A stretch of DNA of 64,000 nt from an uncultured Bacilli bacterium. Lineage in GTDB: Bacteria > Bacillota_I > Bacilli_A > RF39 > UBA660. The notes beneath the pieces were generated by a model, which saw only the letters and a list, made by a program, of their open reading frames with translations, did not search any database and was not told where the DNA came from. The translations under genes were made by a program, and so were the position numbers. The DNA lies in contig CAKPDF010000001.1 of the NCBI GenBank assembly GCA_934148535.1, forward strand, positions 1-64,000, given 5' to 3'. Below, piece after piece: positions 47,090 through 55,006 of this stretch; the stretch's first letter is position 1, and every line of letters starts with the position of its first letter.

Positions 47090-48316
47090 TTATTTTAATA
47101 TATATGGGGTATCTTGAGTTCCGTTTCCTTTTATTATATAATTTTCTTCTTTTAATACTATTACTGGTCTTACTTCTAAGTTTGTAGTTGCATCATTATC
47201 TATTTTAATACTACCATCTTCTGTTATTGACATAGTGTATAGATTATTGTTTATATCGTTTAATGTCAATAATAATGTGCCTGGTTTAGTCATCCATGAT
47301 GTGTTGCAAGTATTTTCTTCTTTACAATAAAGTGTGTTTATATAATCTGTAATACTTGGTAATGAGATATTAGTTTCGAAAGTATTTGTAATAGTTATTT
47401 GTGATTCTTTGAAATTTTCTTTATTTTCTATAGATGTTGTTTCATTATTTACTGTTTGCATATCTAATAGTGATATTGTTTCTTTTGTTAATCCTGTATT
47501 AGTGAAATTACATTCTTTTTCAAGATTATCTTGATAGCAAGTTCCTTTTGCACTTTTATAATATAATTCATTTAATAAATTGTTTATTTTAGAGTTTTGA
47601 TAATACTTTAGATTATTATCATATTGGTAATTACCTATACTGTTTTCTTTAATTAATTTTAACTTATTGTTATATACTCCTATTATTTGCCACATTTCTT
47701 GGTTTATTATTATATGATTATTTGGATTTGCTCCGTAGTATAATAAGTTTTTATTTTTATCATAGTATAATTCAGTGCTATCTTCTGTATATAGATTAGT
47801 AATAAACTCTGCTGCAGTTTGATTTCTTATGTCTTTTCTTTCAATTTCTTCTGATACCAATATTCTATTTCCATTGATATTTAGCGATGTATCTTCTGAT
47901 GTTGCTACTCCTAATTTTATTGTAGCTTTTTTTTGTGAATTATTTATTATTACTATTGTTATATTTCTTGTTTCATTATTGTTAATTATATCTACAGTTG
48001 GATATTTTGAGTCATCTAATTTATATGCATATATATCATTGTTATTTGTATTTATTTTTTCTATCCATACTCCATAATATAGTGATGTATTTTGACTATT
48101 TGTTAAATTTATACTTAATATTTTATAATTATTTGGTTCTACTGTAGTTATTTGATATTCTTCTATACTAGTATCTACTGAGATAGATGTGTCTATTGAT
48201 ACTATATTGTTTGTATCTATTTCTGCTTCAAACATTGCATATGTGGAATATATGGCTAGACTGAATAAACTTACTACTATTAATAGCATTAAATAACTTT
48301 GTTTAAATTTACTCAT
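47090..48316 (-). CDS. Surface protein sharing the anchor of its neighbour
   Basis: 408 residues. N-terminal anchor SYLMLLIVVSLFSLAIYSTYAMFEAEI, similar in pattern to the anchor of the next gene; an Ig-like region (~35-150); and a C-terminal region with NHIIINQEMWQIIGVYNNKLKLI and LEVRPVIVLKEENYIIKGNGTQDTPYIL. This end motif is a repeated feature of surface proteins in uncultured Bacilli as I recall it. No cell-wall sorting signal. GAGGTGGATA precedes ATG. Probably same transcript as 45427. Confidence 0.65.
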   Translation of the reverse strand: MSKFKQSYLMLLIVVSLFSLAIYSTYAMFEAEIDTNNIVSIDTSISVDTSIEEYQITTVEPNNYKILSINLTNSQNTSLYYGVWIEKINTNNNDIYAYKLDDSKYPTVDIINNNETRNITIVIINNSQKKATIKLGVATSEDTSLNINGNRILVSEEIERKDIRNQTAAEFITNLYTEDSTELYYDKNKNLLYYGANPNNHIIINQEMWQIIGVYNNKLKLIKENSIGNYQYDNNLKYYQNSKINNLLNELYYKSAKGTCYQDNLEKECNFTNTGLTKETISLLDMQTVNNETTSIENKENFKESQITITNTFETNISLPSITDYINTLYCKEENTCNTSWMTKPGTLLLTLNDINNNLYTMSITEDGSIKIDNDATTNLEVRPVIVLKEENYIIKGNGTQDTPYILK

Positions 48317-48476
48317 TATCCACCTCTTTTCTACTCTACCTTGCTATCATAATAATAACATAATTACTACTTTTTTACAAGTAATTGATTTAATTATTTT
48401 TAAAATATTTTATGTGAATCCGCTTTATATTTGTTAGACATTTAAGCGGTACTTCTTACTTTTGAAAAAGAAAAAA

Positions 48477-48503
48477 GAAAGAAGTTATTTTCTAACTTCT
48501 CTG
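48477..48503 (-). terminator. Terminator of yqeY
   Basis: AGAAGTTA/TAACTTCT (48480-48487 with 48493-48500), five-base loop, followed on the minus strand by TTCTTTTTTC. Confidence 0.8.
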
Positions 48504-48953
48504 CTATAAATTCTCTAATTTACTTTTAATTATTTTATTAACTTCACCCATGTCGGCTTTACCTTTTAATTTTGGGCTTATTTCTTTCATTATTAATCCC
48601 ATTTGTTTTTGACTAGTAGGATTAATCTTAGAAAATGCTTCTTCAATAATTTCATTTATTTCACTTTCTGATAGTTGTTCTGGCATATATGCATTTAAAA
48701 CATCTATTTCTTTTTGATTTTGTTCTGCCAAATCAGTTCTTCCAGCTTTATTAAATTCATTTATTGAATCTTTACGCATTTTTATTTGCTTCGATATAAC
48801 GTCTACTACTTCTTCATCTGACAATTCATGTTTAAGATTTATTTTTGACAATTGGATTGCTCCTTTTACCATTCTAATTACTCCTAATTTAAAATTATCT
48901 TTTTCTTTCATAGCGTTCTTTATATCTTCATTTATTTTTTCATTTAAATTCAT
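48504..48953 (-). CDS. yqeY: GatB/YqeY domain protein
   Basis: About 149 residues: LNEKINEDIKNAMKEKD, LGVIRMVKGAIQLSKIN, EEVVDVISKQIKMRKDSI, LNAYMPEQLSESEI and GLIMKEISPKLKGKADMG. This is the stand-alone YqeY protein related to the C-terminal tRNA-binding domain of GatB; function uncertain. ATG at 48953 follows AAAGGTGTGAT. Its place after rpsU is conserved in Bacilli. Confidence 0.93.
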   Translation of the reverse strand: MNLNEKINEDIKNAMKEKDNFKLGVIRMVKGAIQLSKINLKHELSDEEVVDVISKQIKMRKDSINEFNKAGRTDLAEQNQKEIDVLNAYMPEQLSESEINEIIEEAFSKINPTSQKQMGLIMKEISPKLKGKADMGEVNKIIKSKLENL

Positions 48954-48972
48954 TATAATCACACCTTTTCTT

Positions 48973-49164
48973 TTAGGATGCGTATCTTCTATTGTTTTTA
49001 TGGCAATTTTGAGTATTTTTCTTTTTTTCTTCTCTTCTCTTAACTCCTGGTTTTTTGTATTCTTGTCTTGCTCTTGCAGCAGTTAGGGTTCCATCTTTTG
49101 CAACTTGTGCTTTGAATATTTTTAATGCACCATCTAGATTGTTGTTTTTAACTATTACTGACAT
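48973..49164 (-). CDS. rpsU: Ribosomal protein bS21
   Basis: 63 residues. SVIVKNNNLDGALKIFKAQV, ARQEYKKPGVKRREEKKK: a normal bS21 with basic end of the small subunit. The start at 49164 has GGGAGGGATAAAT. It has its own consensus promoter just upstream, so it is separate from the bacteriocin transcript, and continues into yqeY. Confidence 0.95.
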   Translation of the reverse strand: MSVIVKNNNLDGALKIFKAQVAKDGTLTAARARQEYKKPGVKRREEKKKNTQNCHKNNRRYAS

Positions 49165-49195
49165 ATTTATCCCTCCCTTCTGCATTTCATATAAG

Positions 49196-49224
49196 ATTAT
49201 AGCATTATTTTGTTTGGTAATCAA
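49196..49224 (-). promoter_or_regulatory. Promoter of rpsU-yqeY
   Basis: On the minus strand TTGATT (49219-49224), 17 bases, TATAAT (49196-49201), with TG before the -10 box. About 30 bases before the rpsU start. Confidence 0.85.
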
Positions 49225-49265
49225 GAGTTTTTAGGGAGAATTGTTACTTTTTGATGAAAATAGTA

Positions 49266-49430
49266 TTATATTTTACAGTAAGAGTCAGTTGTTGCTCTTC
49301 TTATTACATTACCAAGTGCTTGTCCTAAAGTAAATAGCGTTGATATTGCTTTAACTATTGCATTTATTGTCGTTGTAGATGAAGCACCTCCTTCTATATT
49401 TTTTAATTTTTCTATTGATAGTTCTTTCAT
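49266..49430 (-). CDS. Double-glycine-leader bacteriocin-like peptide B
   Basis: 54 residues. The leader MKELSIEKLKNIEGG (15 residues) has the classic double-glycine pattern with L/I at -4/-7/-12-like positions and would be cut after GG by the C39 exporter. The 39-residue mature peptide begins ASSTTTINAIVKAIST, contains GQALG (GxxxG) and ends in ATTDSYCKI with a single Cys four... residues before the end (SYCKI). It has an amphipathic hydrophobic middle and two Arg. AAGGAAG lies ten bases before ATG. Located 18 bp after peptide A and downstream of the exporter. No immunity gene follows; rpsU comes next. Confidence 0.9.
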   Translation of the reverse strand: MKELSIEKLKNIEGGASSTTTINAIVKAISTLFTLGQALGNVIRRATTDSYCKI

Positions 49431-49448
49431 ACCTTTTCTTCCTTTCGT

Positions 49449-49589
49449 TTAACTGTTGCATTTTTTGGGGTTCACTAAGCCGTCTACTACTCCTATTAAG
49501 AATGAGATAGCTCCTGTTGCAATTGTTACTACTAACCAATTTACTCCTCCTTCTATTTTTTTCATTTCTTTTTTATTTAATTTTTTCAT
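49449..49589 (-). CDS. Double-glycine-leader bacteriocin-like peptide A
   Basis: 46 residues. Leader MKKLNKKEMKKIEGG (15 residues) is close to that of peptide B (shared KKIEGG/KNIEGG end). The 31-residue mature part begins VNWLVVTIATGAISFL, has GVVDG (GxxxG) and ends GLVNPKKCNS with one Cys. It is very hydrophobic, suitable as a membrane helix. GGGGAGAT lies just before ATG. It is 65 bases after the stop of the exporter gene, so exporter and peptides probably share a transcript. Two peptides with GxxxG and one exporter fit a class IIb system. Confidence 0.9.
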   Translation of the reverse strand: MKKLNKKEMKKIEGGVNWLVVTIATGAISFLIGVVDGLVNPKKCNS

Positions 49590-49654
49590 ATCTCCCCTTC
49601 TTTCAGACATTATCTTAATAATATTTACATTTTGCTTAGAAATATCTATATTAA

Positions 49655-51733
49655 TTAATAATAATTTTTCTTTTTTAGATTTTCTATTATTCTTCCATCT
49701 TCAATTTTAATAACTTGATTATATAAATCCATATTTTCTGTTCTATGTGATGTTACTATTATGGTTTTATTAGGATATTTATTAAAAATATTTTTTAATA
49801 TTCTTCTTTCTAGGTTGATATCCATTTCATTTAATCCTTCATCTATGATCAAAATATTTGATGGTTTTAGCAATGATCTTGCTAAAATTATTTTTTGTTT
49901 TTGTCCTCCTGAAATGTTTGCTCCATTTTCTTCAATAAGCGTATCATATCCTAAGTATAATTCAGATACAATATCATTTACGTAAGTTAATTTGCAAATT
50001 TCATTAAAATCTTTACTGTTAATATTTCTATTTAGTATTATGTTGTTTTTTATTGTATCTGTATATATAATTTCATTTTGAGAAATATATGTTATTTCTT
50101 TTCTAATATTACTAATTGGAATTTTATTTAAGTCATGATTCCCATATGTAATACAATTGTCTTTTATTTTATAATATTTACATAATATTTTTAATAATGT
50201 ACTTTTACCAGAGCCAGTTGAACCTAAAACAAGTACTTTGGAATTATTTGTAATAGTTAAGTTTAAGTTGTTTAATACTTTTTTATTGGGATAGTTAAAA
50301 GATAAATTTTTTATTACTATATTTCCATTAATACTAATTTTATCTTCTTTTGTTAAATTTTCTGTTTCTACTTCAAATATGTTATTGGCTCTTTTTAGAG
50401 CATTTATTGCATAGTAATAATTTTTATTCAGATCAATTATATTTTTTATAGGATTTATAAAATATACCAAAAGTGCATTAAATGTTATTATCTTTTCTAG
50501 TTTTATTTGATTGTTTTGTAACATTAGAAAGCCAATATAATTAATTATTATTATTCCTAATGCTGTTATAAATTCTTTTAAAAATAATTCAATATTATTC
50601 AAGTTTTCCGTTTCTGTGACAATTTTTGTTAATTTATTATATTTTTTTTGAAATATTTTATATCTATTACTTTCCAAATTTAATCCTTTAATTGTTTCAA
50701 ATCCTGAAATTGATTCTACTAAGTAAGAGTTAACTTTAGAATTTTGTTCTTGAACTAGATTTATTCTTTTCTTTGCTAGTGGTTTAAATATATTGAAAAT
50801 TACAATGTAGTTCAAAATAATTATTATTAAAATTATAAACATTTTGGAACTAGTATTATATAATATTATTCCAGATGATATAGAAATAATTGCATCTAAT
50901 AGTACAGTGAGTATTATTTGATTTAACATTATTTTTATATATGTTAAATCATTAATTCTTGATAAAATATCACCAGTTGTTTTATTTTTATAATAATTAT
51001 AAGGAAGTAAAAGTGTTTTTTGGAAAGCTTTTGTTATTAGAGAGCAATCTATTTTTTGATCTAATTTTATTACTAATCTATTTCTTATGTAATTTGATAA
51101 GCATTTTATTGTAATTATTATTGTAAATATTAAGGTTATGACTTTTAAATTTTTGGCATTTATTCCATATTTTATTAAAATTTCTAAATAATAAGCATAT
51201 ATACAAGAAACAGCAGTAAATATTATTGAAAATATTATGATATTTATAACAAAGATTTTATTTGATTTTATTATTTTCAATATTACTTGATTCAAGTAAT
51301 TTGGTACTTTTATATTTGGTAATTTTCGATATGGACTAAATTCCATTATATTTCCAGTCCAAATTTTTATGAAATCTTTTATACTTAGATTTAATCTGCC
51401 TATAGATGGGTCCATTATTTCTACTTTTTTATTTGATATTCTGTATATTACTACAAAATGCAATAAGCCATCATTATCTGTCTGACATAATAATGGAGGA
51501 CTTAGATTATTTATGTCTTCTATTTTTGATAGATAATATGCTTTTGTAGATAACCCTATTCTATTTGCTGCTACACTAATATTATAAAAATTAGTACCAT
51601 TAATAGTTGTAGATGTCATTTTTTCTAATTCATTTAATGGATAATTTCCTTTATGGTATTTTATTATTGATAATAAGCATGCAGCTCCGCAGCTTTTATT
51701 ATTTGTTTGCAATACAATTAAATTTTTTTTCAT
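49655..51733 (-). CDS. Bacteriocin ABC exporter with C39 peptidase domain
   Basis: 692 residues. Domain order: N-terminal peptidase C39 (residues ~1-130; catalytic Cys15 in NNKSCGAACL, His in LLHFVVI, Asp in IMDPSIGR), six transmembrane helices (~160-440), and NBD with Walker A GSTGSGKST, signature ISGGQKQKI and Walker B ILIIDEGLNEMD with Glu. It cleaves GG leaders and exports the mature peptides of the two downstream genes. GGAGGTAAAAGG before ATG. Promoter-like elements upstream fit sigma-H rather than sigma-A. Confidence 0.96.
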   Translation of the reverse strand: MKKNLIVLQTNNKSCGAACLLSIIKYHKGNYPLNELEKMTSTTINGTNFYNISVAANRIGLSTKAYYLSKIEDINNLSPPLLCQTDNDGLLHFVVIYRISNKKVEIMDPSIGRLNLSIKDFIKIWTGNIMEFSPYRKLPNIKVPNYLNQVILKIIKSNKIFVINIIIFSIIFTAVSCIYAYYLEILIKYGINAKNLKVITLIFTIIITIKCLSNYIRNRLVIKLDQKIDCSLITKAFQKTLLLPYNYYKNKTTGDILSRINDLTYIKIMLNQIILTVLLDAIISISSGIILYNTSSKMFIILIIIILNYIVIFNIFKPLAKKRINLVQEQNSKVNSYLVESISGFETIKGLNLESNRYKIFQKKYNKLTKIVTETENLNNIELFLKEFITALGIIIINYIGFLMLQNNQIKLEKIITFNALLVYFINPIKNIIDLNKNYYYAINALKRANNIFEVETENLTKEDKISINGNIVIKNLSFNYPNKKVLNNLNLTITNNSKVLVLGSTGSGKSTLLKILCKYYKIKDNCITYGNHDLNKIPISNIRKEITYISQNEIIYTDTIKNNIILNRNINSKDFNEICKLTYVNDIVSELYLGYDTLIEENGANISGGQKQKIILARSLLKPSNILIIDEGLNEMDINLERRILKNIFNKYPNKTIIVTSHRTENMDLYNQVIKIEDGRIIENLKKKNYY

Positions 51734-51755
51734 CCTTTTACCTCCTCTATACTTA

Positions 51756-51785
51756 TTATTCTACGCGCAGAGGCAAAAACCCTTT
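51756..51785 (-). promoter_or_regulatory. Sigma-H-like promoter of the bacteriocin operon
   Basis: On the minus strand AAAGGGTTT (51777-51785), 12 bases, GTAGAATAA (51756-51764). This fits the known sigma-H pattern RnAGGAwWW-N11-12-RnnGAATww except one base (GGG for GGA). No -35 TTGACA-like box is found. The expected transcription start would be about 15 bases before ATG, leaving the Shine-Dalgarno just inside. Confidence 0.4.
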
Positions 51786-51830
51786 TAATTTTGAAAAAAA
51801 GTTTGATTTTTCGTATCTTTTTAGTTAACA

Positions 51831-51862
51831 AAAAGATAGCCGGTTTATTTTGACTATCTTAA
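51831..51862 (-). terminator. Terminator of tRNA-Thr
   Basis: AAGATAGcC/GaCTATCTT stem (51833-51841 with 51852-51860) followed by TTTTTG on the minus strand. It separates the tRNA from the bacteriocin operon. Confidence 0.75.
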
Positions 51863-51874
51863 CATTAGTATATA

Positions 51875-51950
51875 TGGTGCCGAAAGCAGGATTTGAACCC
51901 GCGACCTACGCGTTACGAGTGCGTTGCTCTACCAACTAAGCTATTTCGGC
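51875..51950 (-). tRNA. tRNA-Thr (CGT)
   Basis: Folds as a 76-base tRNA including encoded CCA: acceptor GCCGAAA/TTTCGGC, D loop GTTGGTAGA, anticodon loop CTCGTAA (anticodon CGT, read by ACG), T loop GGTTCAAATCC. The last anticodon-stem pair is A-C (position 31-39) rather than Watson-Crick. It follows udp with only a short weak hairpin between, and has no clear promoter. Confidence 0.95.
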
Positions 51951-51975
51951 AAGAAAAAGAGTTTTAATCTCTTTA
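51951..51975 (-). terminator. Weak hairpin after udp
   Basis: AAAGAG/CTCTTT (seven-base loop) followed by TTTCTT on the minus strand, directly between udp and the tRNA-Thr. It may let through some transcription to give the tRNA. Confidence 0.5.
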
Positions 51976-52740
51976 TTAAAATTTCTCTAATAATTCTTTT
52001 GTAGCTTCGATTGCTACTTTTATTTCTCTATCTGTGTCAAAGCAGTTTTCTTGAGTTAGTCCTTTTTTTTCTCTTTCTTGATTCCATATTACTAGTAATA
52101 TGGCTCCTGCATGTAATTTTAAGGTACTTGCTACTGTGAATAATGCTGAAGTTTCCATTTCACTGCAAAGTGCTCCACCTTTAATCCAAGCATTCCACTT
52201 GTTTTGTAATTCATACGATACTGGCATTCTTTCTGGACTATGTTGACCATAAAAACTATCTTTACAATGTACTACTCCTGTATGATAATTTAAATTTAAT
52301 TTTTGGGTGGCATTTTTAAGTGCTATTACTACATCTAAATCTGCTACTGCAGGAAATTCTATTGGTAAATATTCTTTGCTTGTTCCTTCTTGTCTTATAG
52401 CAGAAGTGGCAATAACTACATCACCTGCTGATACTTCTAATTGCATTCCGCCACTTGTCCCTACTCTAATTAGATGAGTAATTCCAATTTGGGCTAACTC
52501 TTCTACACATATAGCGGTAGATGGTCCTCCCATTCCTGTAGATATTATTAATACTTTTTTATCTTTTAAATTTCCTAAATACGCTGTATATTCTCTATTT
52601 TGTGATATTTTTTTAGGATTTTCTAAGTATTTAGCAATGCTTCCTACTCTTCCAGGATCTCCTGGTAATATTGCTATTTTAGCACCTTCTATATCTTTTT
52701 TTGATAAATTTATATGATACATTTTTTCTTTATTTTCCAT
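51976..52740 (-). CDS. udp: Uridine phosphorylase
   Basis: 254 residues. Cleaves uridine with phosphate to uracil and ribose-1-phosphate. GDPGRVGSIAKYL at the N-terminus, MGGPSTAICVEELAQIG (about residue 70), RVGTSGGMQ and the uridine-specific CKDSFYGQHSPERMPV (about 165) plus EMETSALFT are all present. Normal length. AGAGGAGATAAA precedes ATG. Confidence 0.93.
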   Translation of the reverse strand: MENKEKMYHINLSKKDIEGAKIAILPGDPGRVGSIAKYLENPKKISQNREYTAYLGNLKDKKVLIISTGMGGPSTAICVEELAQIGITHLIRVGTSGGMQLEVSAGDVVIATSAIRQEGTSKEYLPIEFPAVADLDVVIALKNATQKLNLNYHTGVVHCKDSFYGQHSPERMPVSYELQNKWNAWIKGGALCSEMETSALFTVASTLKLHAGAILLVIWNQEREKKGLTQENCFDTDREIKVAIEATKELLEKF

Positions 52741-52834
52741 TTTATCTCCTCTTATTCTTTACGTTTTAAGTATAGCAAATATATTTTATTTAGTAAATAC
52801 TTAATTTGAAAGATAATTGAAATTAATTTTAATA

Positions 52835-53614
52835 TTATAAACTTTTCTTATAATCATCTATTAATTCATATGCTTTTTTATAATTTATGGAATTATATTT
52901 TTGTGTCTTTTTTAGAGGACCAATTAACCCTGGAAAGCTGTATTTCATATACTTATTGTGAAACTCTTTTTCCATTATCTTTTCCAGATTGAAGAAAAAT
53001 TCTGAAGCATCAGGTGATACTGCATCTAATATTTCTTCTATTTCACGATGACTTTTTGAGAATGCTATTTTATTCATAACATTTTCTCCAAATATTTTTT
53101 CTAATTCATATGCTATTTTTGTTTCTTTTGGGTAACCACATGAGGAAGTTAATAAATTATATTTTTTTGCTAACTGTCTTGTTTTTAATTCGTTTATTCC
53201 TTCCCTAATTGCAGTAGCTCCTCCGCTTCCGCAAAAATGCATAGTTTCATGAAGTAAAATTTCTTTATAGTATTCTTCTCCTGTTAAACCTTTTAAGAAT
53301 ACATGTTTTAAATAAGTTATGTAAGTATTATTGTTTATTATTATATTATCTTTCGTACAAGTTTTATGATTTTTCATTATGCCAAAACCTGGTATTTTTT
53401 TTATTTTGTTTAATACGTTGAGTGCATCTTTAGGAAAATAAAAATTTTTATTACTTACAAATAAGGATATTGTTCCCATTTCTTTTATATGCACTATTTT
53501 TTGTAAATCATAGTTTTTGGGAATATCAACAAGATTGGGATATTCTTTTTTGATAATTTTAATTAATTTTTCTATTTCAATAATTAAATTATTTTTTATA
53601 TTATCTAAGTCCAT
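52835..53614 (-). CDS. Zincin-like protein with HETMH motif
   Basis: 259 residues without signal peptide or membrane helix. ILLHETMHFCGSGGATAIREGINELKTRQLAKKY has HExxH (about residue 127) and a downstream EGINE Glu, compatible with a metalloprotease-like zinc site. I do not recognise the family. GAGGAG precedes ATG. It sits beside a dead PAP2 gene and an orphan nuclease in a region of accessory genes. Confidence 0.6.
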   Translation of the reverse strand: MDLDNIKNNLIIEIEKLIKIIKKEYPNLVDIPKNYDLQKIVHIKEMGTISLFVSNKNFYFPKDALNVLNKIKKIPGFGIMKNHKTCTKDNIIINNNTYITYLKHVFLKGLTGEEYYKEILLHETMHFCGSGGATAIREGINELKTRQLAKKYNLLTSSCGYPKETKIAYELEKIFGENVMNKIAFSKSHREIEEILDAVSPDASEFFFNLEKIMEKEFHNKYMKYSFPGLIGPLKKTQKYNSINYKKAYELIDDYKKSL

Positions 53615-53626
53615 TAAATCAACTCC

Positions 53627-53832
53627 TCAAAACACCATTTCGGTTATAAATAATATTTTTAAATATTTATTTTTTATATTATTATAGACTAAATATATTA
53701 AGTATCCATAAAAAGCCATGCTAACCATTGAATGTCCAGATGGAAAACTGTATCTAATTTCATTATTTTATGATTAAATATATCTTCTGCTAAGGCTAAA
53801 ATTAATATTAAACATATGAGTAAATTATCCAT
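53627..53832 (-). pseudogene. PAP2 phosphatase remnant
   Basis: An ATG-started fragment (53832) encodes MDNLLICLILILALAEDIFN, then a frameshift. In the next frame YSFPSGHSMVSMAFYGYLIY appears (53725-53750 region), with the SGH histidine motif of PAP2 superfamily phosphatases, then a hydrophobic segment that ends at TGA 53627-53629. The rest of the ~200-residue enzyme is missing. It fills the gap between the zincin gene and the MvaI-like nuclease (53968), of which the remainder (53833-53967) shows no feature. Confidence 0.7.
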
Positions 53833-53967
53833 TTTAAATATTTTGAAATTATTTTTGTTATTTCTTCAATTTCTAATAAATTCTAAAACTATTTTATCAT
53901 ATTTTTTATAACATTTCAAAAGAATATAATTAAATAAAAAAACAATCATTTAGATTGAATTTTTATT

Positions 53968-54744
53968 TTAATTTTTAGCAAAATTATTATCTAAATTATA
54001 AGTTATAATTTCTTTAAATAGTTCATTAATATTTTCTTTAGAAATTTTAAATATTAATCCTTTATTCCTTTGTCTTCCTTTTTCACTACCACTTCTTGAA
54101 ACTCTACCTACTAATGAAATATCAATAATATTTTTTTCTATTAACTCTATAAACTTTTCTGCAGAAATCAATTCATATATTGAAATTTTATAATATCTAA
54201 AGTAATCTTTTTTATCAATTATTTTTTTGCTGGCATAAACAATTGCTAGGCTAGAAAGTTTTGTTTGTAAATGTGTTTTTATGCTATAAAAATCAATATA
54301 TACACTATTTTCAAGTAAAGTTCCTGTTATGTCATATATAAACAAAAACATCTTTTCTTGATTATAATCTAATTTTAATTCAAAAAAATATTTGTTATTA
54401 ACTAATACTTTTTCATTAACTCTCAAGTTTGCATTTAGTAACTTCTTATCATGATACACTCCATCGTTTTTACCATATTTTTCTAATATTCTATTCATTT
54501 CATATAGGAGCGGGCCATCAAAACTTTTTGAGAATAAACTTATTGGATATCTGCTATATCTAGTAGTGCATTTTATTTCTGTTCCATAGTAGTCTGGAAA
54601 GAACATGCTGTCTGCTTTTTTATCTAATAATTTTTCAAATGTAAGTCCAACTCCTCCTGTGTCGTTACAGACTGATTCATTCCATCCTTTTTTATTGATG
54701 GAAATAAAATTATTTATCAATTTATCATATTTTGTATTTTTCAT
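53968..54744 (-). CDS. MvaI/BcnI-type restriction endonuclease, orphan
   Basis: 258 residues. GGVGLTFEKLLDKKADSMFF and PDYYGTEIKCTTRYSRYPISLFS (about residues 30-70) show the MvaI/BcnI/MutH-like PD-(D/E)xK nuclease core (Glu of LTFE, PD, and ExK in EIK). The C-terminus VGRVSRSGSEKGRQRNKGLIF is a typical DNA-contact part. No methyltransferase gene is next to it, so it is an orphan or the modification gene is elsewhere. GTAAGGAGGTTTT precedes ATG. Confidence 0.88.
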   Translation of the reverse strand: MKNTKYDKLINNFISINKKGWNESVCNDTGGVGLTFEKLLDKKADSMFFPDYYGTEIKCTTRYSRYPISLFSKSFDGPLLYEMNRILEKYGKNDGVYHDKKLLNANLRVNEKVLVNNKYFFELKLDYNQEKMFLFIYDITGTLLENSVYIDFYSIKTHLQTKLSSLAIVYASKKIIDKKDYFRYYKISIYELISAEKFIELIEKNIIDISLVGRVSRSGSEKGRQRNKGLIFKISKENINELFKEIITYNLDNNFAKN

Positions 54745-54878
54745 TAAAACCTCCTTACATAACTTATATTACAATATTTATCTATATTTTGGCAATAATT
54801 TCTGAATAAAATAGTATTTTTCTTGATAGTAAAAGTTTATCGGCTCATAAATGGCGGTAAATAGGTTCTTAATAACAA

Positions 54879-54904
54879 AAAAAATCCAATTTATTGGATT
54901 TTAT
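54879..54904 (-). terminator. Terminator of the tRNA-Ile/Leu unit
   Basis: Perfect AAAATCCAA/TTGGATTTT stem (54881-54889 with 54894-54902), four-base loop, T-run on the minus strand. Confidence 0.9.
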
Positions 54905-54916
54905 AAGACACTAATA

Positions 54917-55000
54917 TGGTGCGAGTGAAGGGACTTGAACCCCCACGGATAAACCACTAGATCCTAAGTCTAGCGCGTCTGCCAATTTCGCCACACTCGC
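54917..55000 (-). tRNA. tRNA-Leu (TAG)
   Basis: 84-base class II tRNA with encoded CCA: acceptor GCGAGTG/CACTCGC, anticodon loop CTTAGGA (anticodon TAG), long variable arm, T loop GGTTCAAGTCC. Six bases after tRNA-CAT, and before a strong terminator. Confidence 0.96.
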
Positions 55001-55006
55001 ACATTA

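Noticed and set aside
49351..49539. A 62-codon ORF on the minus strand across the two peptide genes
   Set aside because: It runs in another frame through both GG-leader genes, lacks a Shine-Dalgarno and is highly basic and unlike a protein; the two shorter frames with clear leaders are better.
51800..51815. Competence cin-box-like TACGAAAA before the bacteriocin exporter
   Set aside because: It matches seven of eight bases but lies ~70 bases from the start, is in AT-rich sequence and no other element supports it.
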